DNA from: Chrysoperla carnea
Taxonomy: Eukaryota; Arthropoda; Insecta; Neuroptera; Chrysopidae
Assembly (NCBI RefSeq): GCF_905475395.1
Contig: NC_058339.1
Location: 49,671,172 to 49,735,171 of the forward strand
Direction: 5' to 3'
DNA: 64,000 nucleotides
The notes under the pieces were generated by a model. It saw only the letters and a list, made by a program, of their open reading frames with translations, ran no database searches and was not told where the DNA came from. Below, piece by piece: positions 12,986 to 24,614 of this stretch. The first letter of the stretch is position 1. Each line of letters starts with the position of its first letter. Made by a program: the position numbers and the translations under genes.

Positions 12986-15900
12986 TTATTTTTAATATAG
13001 TCTAAAATATATAAATACATTTAATAAGAGAAACGCCAAAACTATTTTTTTTATTTCCATAATAAATGAATTAATAATATATAAGTATTGAAAAAATATA
13101 AATAATTTTCTTGGTTGGGGCCTGAATTGTTAATGAGTATTCTAAGAGATCTATGAAAAGACCTGGACTATGATGAGGTCATAGCCTAATTTTCAAAGAG
13201 AAAACCCTAAGTTCCTATTTAAATTCAGAAAAAAATATTTATTAATAAAGTTGAAATTATTTTCAGTTTTATTTATATTTTGAATAAAATAATAATAAAT
13301 TTAACATTTTAAATTTGATTAAATTAGTTATATTTTTAAAAGTTTTTAATTTTGAAATTTTTCACTTTTTAAATTTATAAGGATTTCAATCCCCTTAAGT
13401 GGGCCTCCACCAAAAATCCGCCTACGGGCAACAACATTTGTAAATACGGCACTGCATCAAATTAAAATAAATTGATCGTTTCTGTAATTTAAAATTATTT
13501 TGTATCATTCTATGATTATTATAAATATTACCATATTCATATTATTCACAGAAATAAAAAGTTTTTATATAAAACTATTACTATCGGCAGAGGTCAGTGC
13601 AATAAATTAATGCACATTTTAGAAGAAACTGATCGACGAAAAGTCAAACAGAAAAATTGCATCCCTACATGAACAAATAAAAAAAGTAGATAAGCGAATT
13701 CCCTCAGAGTTTGAAAAAATATCACATTTTTCATAAAATCGAATACTGCTTTTTAATTTTTCAAGAGTTTTTATTTCGAAAACTAAGCGACTAAGAGTGC
13801 TTTTTTGCGTAGAACTAATCAAAATATCAAAAAAAAATTTAATTTAAAAAAGATTCCAATTTGTTACTTCACGCACAACCCCCTCTCACCCTTTACTTCT
13901 CTGTCGATTTTCTCATTAACGAACTTGACCTTTCAAATACAAAAACCCTTCTTCATACCAAATTTTATTCAAATCGGACTTTAAATGGTCATTTTTGACT
14001 TCTATTAGGTAGGATCGATGAACACTTGAAGAAATTTTTTCAAAATTCCATCATCAGTACAAAAGCAATTTAGCAATAGCTCCATTTTCTTCGGAAATTC
14101 GGTAAAAGAGGTACAACATTATTTCAATAATAAATTATAAAAATACAATTATTATTATAAATTTACTATGAAACCTTTGAATCCTTGAAAACCCTTTAAA
14201 AAATTTAAAGTAACAAGTTTTACGATTTATTGAGTTACGCAAACTCCGAATGAAATTTATATTCGACTCAACTGTTTAGTATAAAACTTGCCACTATAAA
14301 TACAGGGTGGGTATTAAGTATTTTTGCATGCTTATATTATAATAATACCTAGATAGACAGTCCCGAAAAATCAGTTGAGACTCTGATCCTGACTTGAAAT
14401 AAAATATAGTTTTTTTTTTTTAATTCGTTCATTACATCTGACCATCATTTTCATATCATCTGTATAAAGAATACAAAATTGAAATAAAATTGATGGATGG
14501 TACCCGGAACTTTATATACAGAGTGCCCCTTTATAAGTAAAAAATGCTCCGTTTTTTCAAAATTGAATTCTATGTCTCTTTACCTGTTAAAAAATAGGTA
14601 GAAGTAACGATGCATTTTATGGAGACATCTTAATGCGGTGGTTTACTGGAGACCATTCGAAATGTGAGACAATTATGTTAATGAATCGAAGACACTACAG
14701 ATACCCTCAAAGGTGACGAACAAAATATGCAGACACACAAAATTCATAAAGCAAGCCCCGATATGAATAATTTAATGTTGTTTAAGTCTTATTTTTGTCT
14801 AAAAACTTAATTTTTGTCTCTTAACTTTGTTTGTAGTAAACAGATAACGGTCCTCTTTTTTGTAGAAAACAAATAACTACATCTAAATTCCATACTTAAA
14901 ATTATTTACCTCCATATGGCCGTCAAAATTTGGGGGATTTTAGCAACCAAAAAACCCACATTTTTCTGCCATGAATTGATATCTTATATATATAGGAGAC
15001 TTTCTATAGATATAGATAGATAGTCACTCATCACGATATCTCTGGAACTATAAGACCTAGAGACTGGAAATTTGGCAGGAATATTCCTTTTGCCAAGTAG
15101 AGGTCAGCTAAGAACGGATTTTACGAAATTCCACCCACAAGGGGGGTTGCGGGGGTGTTCATGAATAAAAAATTCATATTTTTCAATTATGGCTTTTAAT
15201 AGTTCAAAACTTGGTCAGAATGTTTTAAATTACATTTAGAAGATTTTTTTAACCTTCGGAGGGTAGAAAGGTGTAGCGAGAAAGTGGGAAGGAATTATAG
15301 AATATTTACAAATATACTTAAGTGGGATATCAAATAAAAGAGCATGACGTGTACATTACAAAACTGTTATCCAACGCAAGGAAATGTGGAGGGAGGGGTG
15401 CAAGTGGGGATGTTGCCCAGCAAAGCGGGCGGGTAACAGCTAGTCTATATATATATAGGAGACTTTCTATAGATCTATATAGATAGTCACTCATCACGAT
15501 ATCTCTGGAACTATAAGACCTAGAGACTTGAAATTTGGCAGGAATATTCCTTTTGCCAAGTAGAGGTCAGCTAAGAACGGATTTTACGAAATTCCACCCA
15601 CAAGGGGGGTTGCAGGGGTGTTCATGAATAAAAAATTCATATTTTTAAATTATGGCTTTTAATAGTTCAAAACTTGGTCAGAATGTTTTAAATTACATTT
15701 AGAAATTTTTTTAACCTTCGGAGGGTAGAAAGGTGTAGCGAGAAAGTGGGAAGGAAATATCGAATATTTACAAATATACCTGAGTGGGGTATCAAATAAA
15801 AGAGCATGACGTGTACATTACAAAAATGTTATCCAACGCGAGGAAATGTGGAGGGAGGGGTGCAAGTGGGAATGTTGCCCAGCAAAGCGGGTATATTTTA

Positions 15901-16880
15901 CGCCACGCAAAGCGGGCGGGCAACAGCTAGTTACTTATAAGGTTGATATTAGTTGTTTTGTATGAACAACAGAGCCACCACAAAAATTTTATCTAAATCG
16001 TGCTATATCCGTTCTAAAGTTATGGAAGAAAAACAATTTCAAAATTCAAAACTTCAAGTACATATAGCGCCAAAACAAAGCAAATTTACTAGGGCCTGTT
16101 TAGCTAAATCGACTTATTTGAGCTAAGCTATATTAGAGACCTTTAAGAGCACCCTGTATTTGAGGGCGACATGTTATTTATCAGATTCTCGACACTTTTT
16201 AAACCCCTTTTCAATTTTAAGTAAAATAACTAACTCAAATGCCATTTATCAAGAACTTCGAGCTTTGTATTAACATACCTAAATGACGATGTATCAAAAA
16301 AATAATAATTTCAAATCTTTCAAATCGAAACGAATTGGAATTTTCTATACATTTGATTTGAAGAGATCTCAGCAATAAGGCCCGATTCATTTTTTCGAAA
16401 GAAGAACTGATCTAATATGAATTATCGAAATTTTAAAGATAGTACTGCTAAACTCTTACGAGACTTCTTATCAATACCTGAGTTTTCTTTAAATGTTATA
16501 GTACCTTAACCAAAAAAAAAACGCAGAATAATATAAAATTTAGAGAAAATGGACTTTAAACACATATTCATAAATATAAGAAATGCCAACCCTGATTTCA
16601 GCCTAATATATTGATCCAAATAAAAACAAGGTTTGGAAACGCATGAAATATTTATCCAAAATCATTTACAGTTTAAAATAATAACAAAATTTTATATAAT
16701 ATTACCTATAAGTAGTTGTTAAAAAACAACACATCTTGTTTAGAATATACAAAATTTTGGAATGAATTAAATTAATGTATATTTTAACACAAAAATGGAA
16801 TTTTTTTACTTACCACTCAATGTTGCAATAATTTGTAACCATTGTAAACTTTTAACTTTTTGCACAATTCGTATGTTCAT
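4586..16880 (-). CDS. Tret1-like: Gene A: facilitated trehalose/sugar transporter (Tret1-like), three exons, complete, 488 aa
   Basis: Join of 16814-16880, 7247-7507 and 4586-5724 on the minus strand. It reads without interruption from ATG to TAA, 488 residues, the usual length for insect Tret1-like porters. The family moves sugars across the plasma membrane with 12 membrane helices. Visible landmarks: GWASPSLPKL at the end of TM1 (35-44), DIIGRRNG in the TM2-TM3 loop (81-88), ARFLGG (115-120), YTSEI then EIRGALG in the TM4-TM5 region, MPQSPYY (191-197), DQFSG in TM7 (265-269), VDRFGRRP in the TM8-TM9 loop, and PETKG (440-444). A charged Glu/Lys/Asp-rich cytoplasmic tail of about 44 residues follows. 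All splice sites are GT-AG. Gene A is the downstream member of a three-gene tandem array. Substrate is not proven: TM7 has Asp-Gln in place of Gln-Gln, and TM10 has Phe in place of Trp. Possible AATAAA signals (TTTATT on +) lie at 4401-4406 and 4412-4417. Confidence 0.9.
5725..7246 (-). other. Gene A intron 2
   Basis: 1.5-kb GT-AG intron. I see no element or exon inside it, only AT-rich DNA. Confidence 0.8.
7247..7507 (-). CDS. Tret1-like: Gene A exon 2 (TM1-TM3 region)
   Basis: The exon lies between a TTTGTAAATAG acceptor and a GTAAGT donor (7241-7246 on +). It encodes GSLVKFSAGLMVGW through ...LVAYVETF, ending one base into a Glu codon. It carries the GRR loop motif. Length 261 nt, phase 1 at both ends. 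Confidence 0.92.
7815..7850 (-). pseudogene. tRNA-like 5' fragment (D arm and anticodon side only)
   Basis: On the minus strand the stretch reads TAGCGCAGTTGGTAGAGCA, an excellent box A (D-arm) sequence, followed by GTGGACTTAAGAC resembling an anticodon arm. No box B or T-arm follows and the acceptor stem cannot be closed. It is a truncated tRNA or the head of a tRNA-derived SINE, not a working gene. Confidence 0.5.
10265..10491. mobile_element. Foldback (long inverted repeat) element, about 225 bp
   Basis: AATGTTCGATTTACATCTAG at the left edge is matched in reverse complement by the right edge (CTAGATGTAACTCGAACATT). Pairing continues for about 95 bp per arm, including ACGAGTATGAC, CATGCGTTAAGCA and GAGGTATTATA blocks, around a short centre near 10380. 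It is a non-coding MITE-like foldback. Confidence 0.8.
11480..11567. repeat. Palindromic repeat containing GAGCTCCATAT
   Basis: An inverted pair with arms of about 40 bp (AAAATCAAATAACAT ... ATGTTATTTGATTTT) is centred near 11527. GAGCTCCATAT itself is present twice directly and once inverted within 90 bp. Confidence 0.7.
11895..12185. repeat. Dispersed repeat with internal tandem duplication
   Basis: A segment starting GGTAATTTAATGG and ending GCGAGTTTAGGGTTCCG (about 11996-12052) recurs at about 12124-12180 with scattered changes. The flanking text (TATCTGTCTATCTGTGGCATCG) is of a kind I associate with decayed insect transposon copies. Confidence 0.5.
12546..12914. mobile_element. TIR MITE family M1, copy 1 (369 bp, TA target duplication)
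   Basis: The ends CAGTGTGTCGCATT and AATGCAACACACTG form imperfect inverted repeats of about 70 bp, flanked by TA on both sides. The size and TA duplication suggest a Tc1/mariner-type non-autonomous element. The second copy is at 24036-24986. Confidence 0.8.
12915..12982. repeat. (TA)34 microsatellite
   Basis: An uninterrupted TA dinucleotide run directly abuts the right end of MITE M1 copy 1, sharing its TA target-site position. Confidence 0.95.
14982..15443 (+). mobile_element. Helitron-like non-autonomous element, copy H1
   Basis: It starts with TC (TCTTATATATATAGG), has no TIR, and ends GCAAAGCGGGCGGGTAACAGCTAG: a GC-rich 3' segment with a CTAG (CTRR) terminus followed by T, as expected for Helitrons. 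It has no coding capacity. Confidence 0.75.
15444..15930 (+). mobile_element. Helitron-like non-autonomous element, copy H2, head-to-tail with H1
   Basis: It begins TC immediately after the CTAG of H1 and is nearly identical to it over its length. The 3' end is duplicated: AGCAAAGCGGG appears, then again about 30 bp later before CAACAGCTAG. It makes a two-unit tandem array with H1. Confidence 0.75.
16814..16880 (-). CDS. Tret1-like: Gene A exon 1 (start codon, 22 codons plus 1 nt)
   Basis: ATG at 16878-16880 opens a short exon ending in ...WLQIIATLS plus one G, followed by a consensus GTAAGT donor (16808-16813 on +). The G joins GT at the start of exon 2 to make a Gly codon, in the phase also used by genes B and C. 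It is too short to show up as a long open frame. I found it by looking for the conserved phase-1 donor, and its sequence resembles the other first exons (LQIIA, EIAAT). Confidence 0.85.
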
Positions 16881-18215
16881 ATTTCTATTATATCTCTAAT
16901 TTTTTTTTTATATATATATTTTTAATAAAAACACACAAACAAAAATATTTATTTAAAAAAATATTCACACAATTATGAAGAAGTGGTCACTTAACGAACT
17001 GGTCAAAAAATAATATGACAACAAATTGATTAGAAAAGTATAGCGATACTGTTTAATATTCTAAAAAAAAAAAAAATTCTGGCGTCAATTGATTGATTTT
17101 AAACAATAAATAACTTTCTGTTTTTTTCAAACATTATTTTGCAATTGCTACGAACTAAAATCACATAAATTGATTGATATATTGCAACAAAAATTTTAAC
17201 AAAAAATTATTATAATTTGTAATTAAATAAACAAACACATGTAAGCGTGACTCTAATGAACCTTATCGTTTGATCCAAATTAAAACTCTCACTAAATAAA
17301 AATATGTTTTTTTAATAAAATTATGATATATTTTTTTAAATACATAATTAAATTCAAAAACTTAATATTATAAAATATGTCTTTTTTCAAAAATATTTTT
17401 ATAAACACGTTTTTATTGAATATTTTTGTTTCTTAAAACTAATATCACAATTCAAATACAAATTTACAACTGATTACAGTGGATACTAGTTTTTAAAAGT
17501 GAGTTTTTATTTCAAAAATTTTATTATTATAATAATAATATTATTTTATATTGAAATATTATTTTGAAAAATAATTTTTAATTACAATATAGATTGGTTG
17601 TTTCCAATTTTTACCTATATTGTTTTTATTATTTTAATTGTTGAGAAAAACTTAGTGTCGCATAAATTATAAATGTTACAATTTATTCTCGGGTAATTTC
17701 TAAATACTTTTTTTGTCTTTATTTATATACTGTGGGATCGGATAATATATTCATAATTTTTTAAAGTCAATAATATTATTGATATGCTTATTGCTAGGTT
17801 GTAAACATATTGCGCAAATTTTACAGTTCATAAAATAAAGCGTAAGACCCTTCATACTTTTTGCTCAATCAACCTGCCATGAATTACGCCAATTTATAAT
17901 AATTCGTAACCTAAAATAAAAATTATAAAAATTCTAAAGCAAATTTGTGTTTTGTCAACCTGAAAAGGAGAACTGACCTACGATAATATAACTCCCTTCA
18001 ATTATATAACAGAAACTGAATTTACATACAGATTGTCAAACGTCTACTTCATTTTGAGAGGTTTCGGGAGTGCACGAAGCCTGAAAATTCGCTAAAATTC
18101 ATGATATTTTGACTGTGGTGTTAACAATTAACACACATATACTACATTACTATATTAAAAACAAATGTAATCTAGACAATTCTAAAGAGAAACAAACAAT
18201 ATCGTTTTACAGTAA

Positions 18216-18346
18216 AATATATGCAATAGAATATACATAACAATTCTAGAATTTGCTATGCTATATGGTAACAATTACAAGTAAGATATATATGCAATAG
18301 AACATACGTGACAGTTCTAGAATTTGCTAGACGATACGATAACAAT
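18216..18346. repeat. Two-copy tandem repeat of about 68 bp
   Basis: The unit runs from ATATATGCAATAGAA through ATTCTAGAATTTGCTA to ATAACAAT-like sequence. The second copy (about 18285-18346) differs at scattered sites. Confidence 0.75.
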
Positions 18347-21333
18347 GGATTGTAACTATATGTATAAACAGCAGTATGCAATACCAACACAGATTACAAT
18401 ACGACAGTTTACAATAAGACAGATTACATACTCTTCAAGTTAACTACAGAATGAGTCAAGTTTTATCGTCAGAATAACATTAAAATAAAAGTGTTGTGAA
18501 TTATATTGTATTAGTATGTAGTGAAAAAACGTAACAATAAAAATTCGTATAATTTGATAAATTTGAGCATAGACAGTTCAATTTTTATTACACAAATTCG
18601 ATTACGTTAAGCCCGCTACATGACTTTCAAAAGAGCAAAGGTAAAGGGAAGCTGGTACCCTTCAAAAAGGACTTTTTCAACTCTCCAGTTTAATTTGAAG
18701 GAGCTGTACTAGTAAAAAAAGTAATCTCAAAACTCTTAAATATCTAATATATATCTCATATTTTAGTAGACAAAATTCGCGTAATTTATCTACTACCAAT
18801 TCCTTTGAATGAGCTGTTCAAAGTTAAGAACGTGATACTATAGTGACTATTTCTTCTTTGTCTGAATGTCTGATATAACGTAATTTGTGTAAAACTACAA
18901 TCTATAAGAAAAATTAGGTACGTTTTTTCACTAATATTTCAATAATGCTTTATGCGCATTGAAATATAATTCACTCTTGTTGAAAATTTCCCAAGTTTCA
19001 AAATTCTAAATTTACAAATGATAACATTTGAAATATTTATTCCATGAAAGATTTGTTTACAGAAAATTTGAGCAAGATATTGGATTATCGTTCAATTTCT
19101 TGGCAAGTACTGCTATCTATAAGACAGTCGTCACTGCATGAATACTAAGTTTACTTACCAGATAGTAATAACTAATCAATACAAATCAATAATTTTAATT
19201 TTAGGAAAAAATTTGCATTCAATTTTTTTCTATTAACAATTTAGACGAGAAAAATAAAGGTTTTTCTGCTTAAAAAATCCAAGTGCATTTTTTCCACCGA
19301 GATTGTCTTTATTCGGACGCAAGAAATAACCTTTGAAAAGTCCATCGCAAAATCATGAAAAAAAAATTATCCAAGGTCAAAGGTCGGGAAAATAGATTTT
19401 TTTTAAATATCTCGTAAACCAAACTTTATGGCAGAGTTAATTTTACATAAAAAAGATTCTTAAAAAAATTTAAAAATTTTCGTACAAGCAATAGTTCGAA
19501 AGACTTTTAGCTGAAAAAGAAAACTCCTAACATTTAAAAAAATTAAATAGAGTAGTATTCGACTCTAACTTTTCTCAGTTAAATGTTTCAAAATATCACT
19601 TGGAATTTTTAAACGATCGGCTGTTTTTTTGTCTTAATTCTTTGGGTTAATTATGAAATCATATAGAGACGCAGATTTTCCATATTTAATTTTTAAAATA
19701 GGAAAGAGTGCGATATTTTTTGAGCACTTTGTATAGAATCTTCTTTGATATTATTAAAAAATTTAAAGTTGTATTCCTTGGCCCTAAATAATATCTAAAA
19801 TTCAAAGACCTAATGTTATTTAATTTTTAATGAGTTGGATAAATGAATAGATGGATGAAAGTCATTAGTTCATCAATTAAATAACAACATTTTATTAACA
19901 TTTACCTTCTATTGAATTGTAATTGAAGTTAAATGCGTTTATTTTGAAAAATAAACGGGTAAAAACAAAAAAAAGCTGTTTTTCAAATAATTTTGTGTTA
20001 ATAATTCTTATAAAAGATACACATATAAATATTTATATATTGAAACAGTAAGCTTGTGATTTCTAAATGATTTAGAAGCCGAGATACGTGACAAGTACTT
20101 GGTAAAAGTTTGATGCTGATTGGTAGCCATTGTAACCACATTTTTAAATGAAGGGTCCTACTATATCCACTGTGCTGGGAAAGTTCCAATTATTAATTAT
20201 TAGAGATACACTTTCTTTGAAAACCAAATTAATGAATAGTTTTTAGTACGAGAAATGAAATTGAGAAGAAAAAAATTGAATCATATAATCCTGAATACTA
20301 GCTTGACCCGTGACGAATTCCACAATGCGGCACTCGTGGCTAAAAACAGGCTAAAAAAAGAATAACATATATGTAAGTAATTTACTTTTTTATTTATAGG
20401 CAATTTTATTACAGAGACGATGTATAAATTACAAAATGAACAAAATTAAATATTAAAAATTACTTCACTGCCTGTTTTTTCCTCAGTGCTACATTTTTAA
20501 ACCGCGAGTCTATCTTTAGTCATTAGCCAGCACTATAAGTTTGAAAATGAGGAATTAATCATGGAATTTGATCAAGAAATAAATAAGGTCTCTCGTAAGC
20601 AGAAAAAAAAAAGAGGCTAGAGATATAAGATACAATATCTATCGCATAAAAATACAAGGTGTCCAAAAACAACTGCACTAGAAGAGCAAAATCATATTGA
20701 TAATAAAATTCTAAAAAGAGACTTACTTTAATTTTTGGTATTCATTGTACCATTAACGAAAAAGGGGTAACTTAATTATCGTTTGTAATTTTAAGATTTA
20801 ATTGAGTATATTTTATAAAAAATAAAATTGTAGAATAAAAAATTTGGTATACTTAATGTATCTTCTTAGTATTTTTTCTCCCATTTTCCTATTTTCGGAG
20901 TTATTTAACTTTAAATTTAAGAACCAAATTGGAACTTTTTCTAAAAAAATTAAAAATTAGAACTTTAAACGTACTGAACAATTAATCATAATCTGTAACT
21001 CAAAATGGGTGTCATTTTCAATATTTTTCGGAACATTGATCACGTAAATGTCATTAATTATGAAATTATTTAAAATTATATTTTCAGGGTTTTATTTTTT
21101 GTCACCTACAATGAGCTAAAATAAAAACTTATCAATCAAAATTAAATTTGACGTGAGAAAATTCGTGGATAAAAAAATCAATCCATATAATTATCCCAAG
21201 AAATCAATAACGCTCTCAAAATATTCGCTTAATCATTTTGTCTCCGTAAAAATTGCAAAAACATGTCCTTGTCGCTCAACATTATTTTGCCTGTCAAAAT
21301 GTTAAGTTGATAAAACTTAACTAATCCTATCGA

Positions 21334-21525
21334 CATCGCCGATATCGGCGATCTGACCGATAACCAATCGCTCAAGTAATTACAAAAATGAGCAGTTGAG
21401 AATAGTCAATGATATTATAATGTGGTATTTATACTCATTCGAATAATATAATATTCGTTGCAACTGTAATTTTAAGCAGTTGAGCATAGTTGAGGATATC
21501 ATAATTAAATGTGGTGTTTGGGCGT
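21334..21525. repeat. Perfect 18-bp palindrome plus a diverged tandem pair
   Basis: ATCGCCGATATCGGCGAT is a perfect palindrome, unusually GC-rich for the region. Just after it, a segment beginning GAGCAGTTGAGAATAGT and running through TGTGGTATTT (from about 21389) recurs from about 21475 as AGCAGTTGAGCATAGTTGAG. Confidence 0.6.
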
Positions 21526-23870
21526 AAAATAATATAACTGAAAAATTTATGAAGAACAAAAATTATATATAATAATCAATTGGCTATATAATAAAGAATT
21601 TTAAAATTTGTGCACAATTATCTAATTGGACTAATATTGCGCCTCACTGCGTAATAGATTCCAAGGCTATTTTTTTTCATGATTAATTTAATATATTGTT
21701 GTAATTTTCGATGTAACAAAATTTTCCGTGTCAACTAAAATAAATAATATATAAATTTTAATTTGTGGCTATCTTATTATAATTACCATGTATTGATAAA
21801 TGGAAATCATTTATCAAATTAAGAATAATATAGGTAGCATCTTTTGATTTACTTTTTGATGTATACAAAGAAAACTTATTTTTAAATTTTTCTTTTTTTC
21901 AATTGTTACAAGGTCTTCTAACATAATAGTGGAAAAATCCTACACATCTCGAAAGGAAGTCAAATAATTCAGAAGTTGGTACTTGGATAGAACGGTCATA
22001 TCTATTATTATCATATCCCTTTACTACTACTGCTACTTACGCCGTCAGAGAGGAAGCATCCAAAAATTTTGGTTTCGAAATAATTTCAGTTGAATAATTT
22101 TACACATTGAAGTAATATTTTTCATATAAATATCGAAAACTTAATTACCTTTGATAGTCTTTGACTTAACTTTGGGATACTTAACTTTTTTTACCGAAGA
22201 CGATGATTCATTGAATAAACTTTTGAAGTACTAAACGAAGTACTTGCCAAAAAAGATTAAAAGGGTCTACCCTGTATATTCACCAAAATATAATCTTAAT
22301 TAAAATTGAATAGCTTTCGCTCAACTTTTACAGCCCAAGTCAATTGAGTATCTAATGGAAATTATGAATCAGTGAGTTTTTTTTCAGTTGAAAAATTTAT
22401 TTTACTGCAGGCTTTCGTTTTACCTATTTCAACAATACCTAAAGTCATTAGCCTTGCTCATGGATATGAAGGAATCATAAATTGAACTTAATCAATATCT
22501 CTGCAGATAATGATTAAGTTCAAAAAGGTTATCCAAAATTAAAAATTAACAATTAATAACAAATTTTCCCAATATAAAATTTTCAAAATTATCAGATTCA
22601 ATTTACTAGTGTATAGTACTTACGTGATGAATTCCATGCAAATAAGACATTTGATTACTTAAGCAGTTTCTCAACATAAATTTCTAGTTATTTAATTTTT
22701 CAAGGATTCTCGGGACCCACACACTCACAGCACCTGGAAAATTGCATACAGGGCCTATAAATTTTTACACAAATATGTTAAATATAGTATAAAAACGTTT
22801 ACAAATGATCAAATTCGAACACATTTTTATATGAGCTGCAAAAGGGGCTTGAAAAACCTTGTTTTAAAAATTATAAACAGGTAATTCAAGTTGGCAATTG
22901 GGATTTTCTTCAAATAACTATTAAAATTTTGTTCGCCAGTAAAATTGAAGAGAAAGTCGACTGCGGTTGTCAATCAATATAACGTAAATGAAGTCAATCA
23001 ATGTAACGGGATTAAAAAGAGGAAATAAATTTTGATCGCTGCTTTATTTAGGATATCCGGAATCCGGATACTACGTATACTTTAAGCCACAGACATATAA
23101 AAGATGGTATTATATCTATGCTTTAGACTAAGTACATAGAAAATTTTAATTTTAAAATGTCTGTAGCATGATATTTGATTCTTTACATATGCAACTTTAT
23201 TTACACCAAAGTTACACATTTGTCTATGTACACATACCATTTATCTTTATTTTCTGAAATGTTTTCCGTAAAAGACACTTTTTTAGTATTCAGCCAAAGT
23301 TGGGACCATTAACTAATCACACATGCCTCCAATATACAATTATTGGGTTTCCATCAATTGCAATACCAATTATTTTAATTTTTTTTTTCATTTCTATCAT
23401 TAATGAAGAATACAGGTAGGTACTCAAAATGTGTAAAGATTTAAAATTGTTGTAAAATGATGTTCTTTCCTTGAAAATCCTCCCCAAAGTTTACCGGATT
23501 CCAGCTCATTTGAACTAATGGCCGTTGAAGATGCCCTGTTGATATTTTCGGAGAAAATCTGACAAAAAAAATGAAAAAGTAATTCTAAACCGTTTTTGCC
23601 TTTAAACTGTCATTTTTTTAATTTGAAACTGAAACTTTCAAGAAAAAGTTTTCAGAAGTATTGTTTTCAATAATTTTTGTTTTAAATATCTTTTACATAA
23701 TTGATCTGTGGGACATCTCCAACCCAGTTGCCTTCAAAATTTCCCCGCACTTCGATTAATTCAGCCAACAAACGAAAAATGGTTTTAATATGTTGTAGTT
23801 GTACATTGCCAGAAATCCAGGCTATTTTTTATTACTTTTTCTTTAAGAAGTAAGTATGATCATTAATTTA

Positions 23871-23990
23871 TAGGGTTGTTCAGAAAAATGTTGCCACTTT
23901 AATGTATTTTAACACATTAATGCCAGTGCGTTAAACAAAGATAGTCAATTTTCTAAAAGTGGTGATATCTTACTGAACAGTTCTGTATAA
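23871..23990. mobile_element. Small TIR MITE, about 120 bp
   Basis: GGGTTGTTCAGAAAAATGTT on the left pairs with AACAGTTCTGTA and preceding bases on the right, giving imperfect inverted repeats of about 30 bp. A related single end (GGCAACATCTTATTGAACAA) occurs near 30545-30572. Confidence 0.55.
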
Positions 23991-24188
23991 CTCATATTCG
24001 TTGAAAACTTTATTAAATTCATATTTTCTATCATACAGTGTGTCGCATTTAAGATGAGGACACACTCATATTTTCGTTATTTATAAGAATATCGATTTGA
24101 AATTTTGCACTGTCATAAAGGATAATGGGTCACATTTTTTAAGATACTATTGGTCCAGACACATAATTAGTACAAGTTTATTGAAATA

Positions 24189-24510
24189 CAGTAGAATCTC
24201 GATAAGTTAAAGTCCAAGGGAAACACAAAATATTTTAAGTTATAGAGGTTTTAAGTTACCAAGTGTCTATGTTAGGTAAAGGTTAATATAGAGGTATGTA
24301 CATGTTTCTATGTACCCTAGTTAATATAGAGGTATGTACATGTTTCTATGTAGTTACTGAGGACCTATACAGAGATTATTTATTTAAGTTATAGAGGTTG
24401 CGTCTTTTAAATTATAGAGGTTTTGGGCTCTGATGGGAAGGGAACATAGTATTTTTTGAAGTAACAGAGGTTTTTATGTTACCGAGGTTTAAGTTATCGA
24501 GATTCTACTG
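24189..24510. mobile_element. pogo/Tigger-like MITE (322 bp) nested in M1 copy 2
   Basis: The ends CAGTAGAATCTCGATAAGTT and AACTTATCGAGATTCTACTG are inverted repeats of about 20 bp, flanked by TA at 24187-24188 and 24511-24512. The CAGTAGAATCTCGATA start is typical of pogo-type elements. An internal direct duplication of about 35 bp (AGGTATGTACATGTTTCTAT) spans about 24283-24352. Confidence 0.8.
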
Positions 24511-24530
24511 TATTAGAATAGATGAAATAT

Positions 24531-24614
24531 TTGTCCAGTTTTTACATACCATAGCATACTAGTTAAAAAATAAACCTATAACTAGTGTGCTATGGAATGT
24601 AAAAACTGGACAAA
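24531..24614. mobile_element. Near-perfect 84-bp hairpin nested in M1 copy 2
   Basis: TTGTCCAGTTTTTACAT... on the left and ...ATGTAAAAACTGGACAA on the right form 35-nt arms around a loop of about 14 nt. It is probably a minimal foldback element or a decayed palindromic insertion. Confidence 0.7.

Larger units (their letters stand above)
7508..16813 (-). other. Gene A intron 1, 9.3 kb, filled with mobile-element debris
   Basis: It holds the tRNA-like fragment near 7820, the foldback at 10265-10491, the palindromic GAGCTC repeat near 11480, a duplicated repeat at 11895-12185, a TIR MITE and (TA) tract at 12546-12982, and two Helitron-like copies at 14982-15930. The rest is AT-rich with no supported exon. 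Starts of TACAGGGTG/TACAGAGTG type (about 14300 and 14515) look like decayed transposon ends. Confidence 0.7.
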
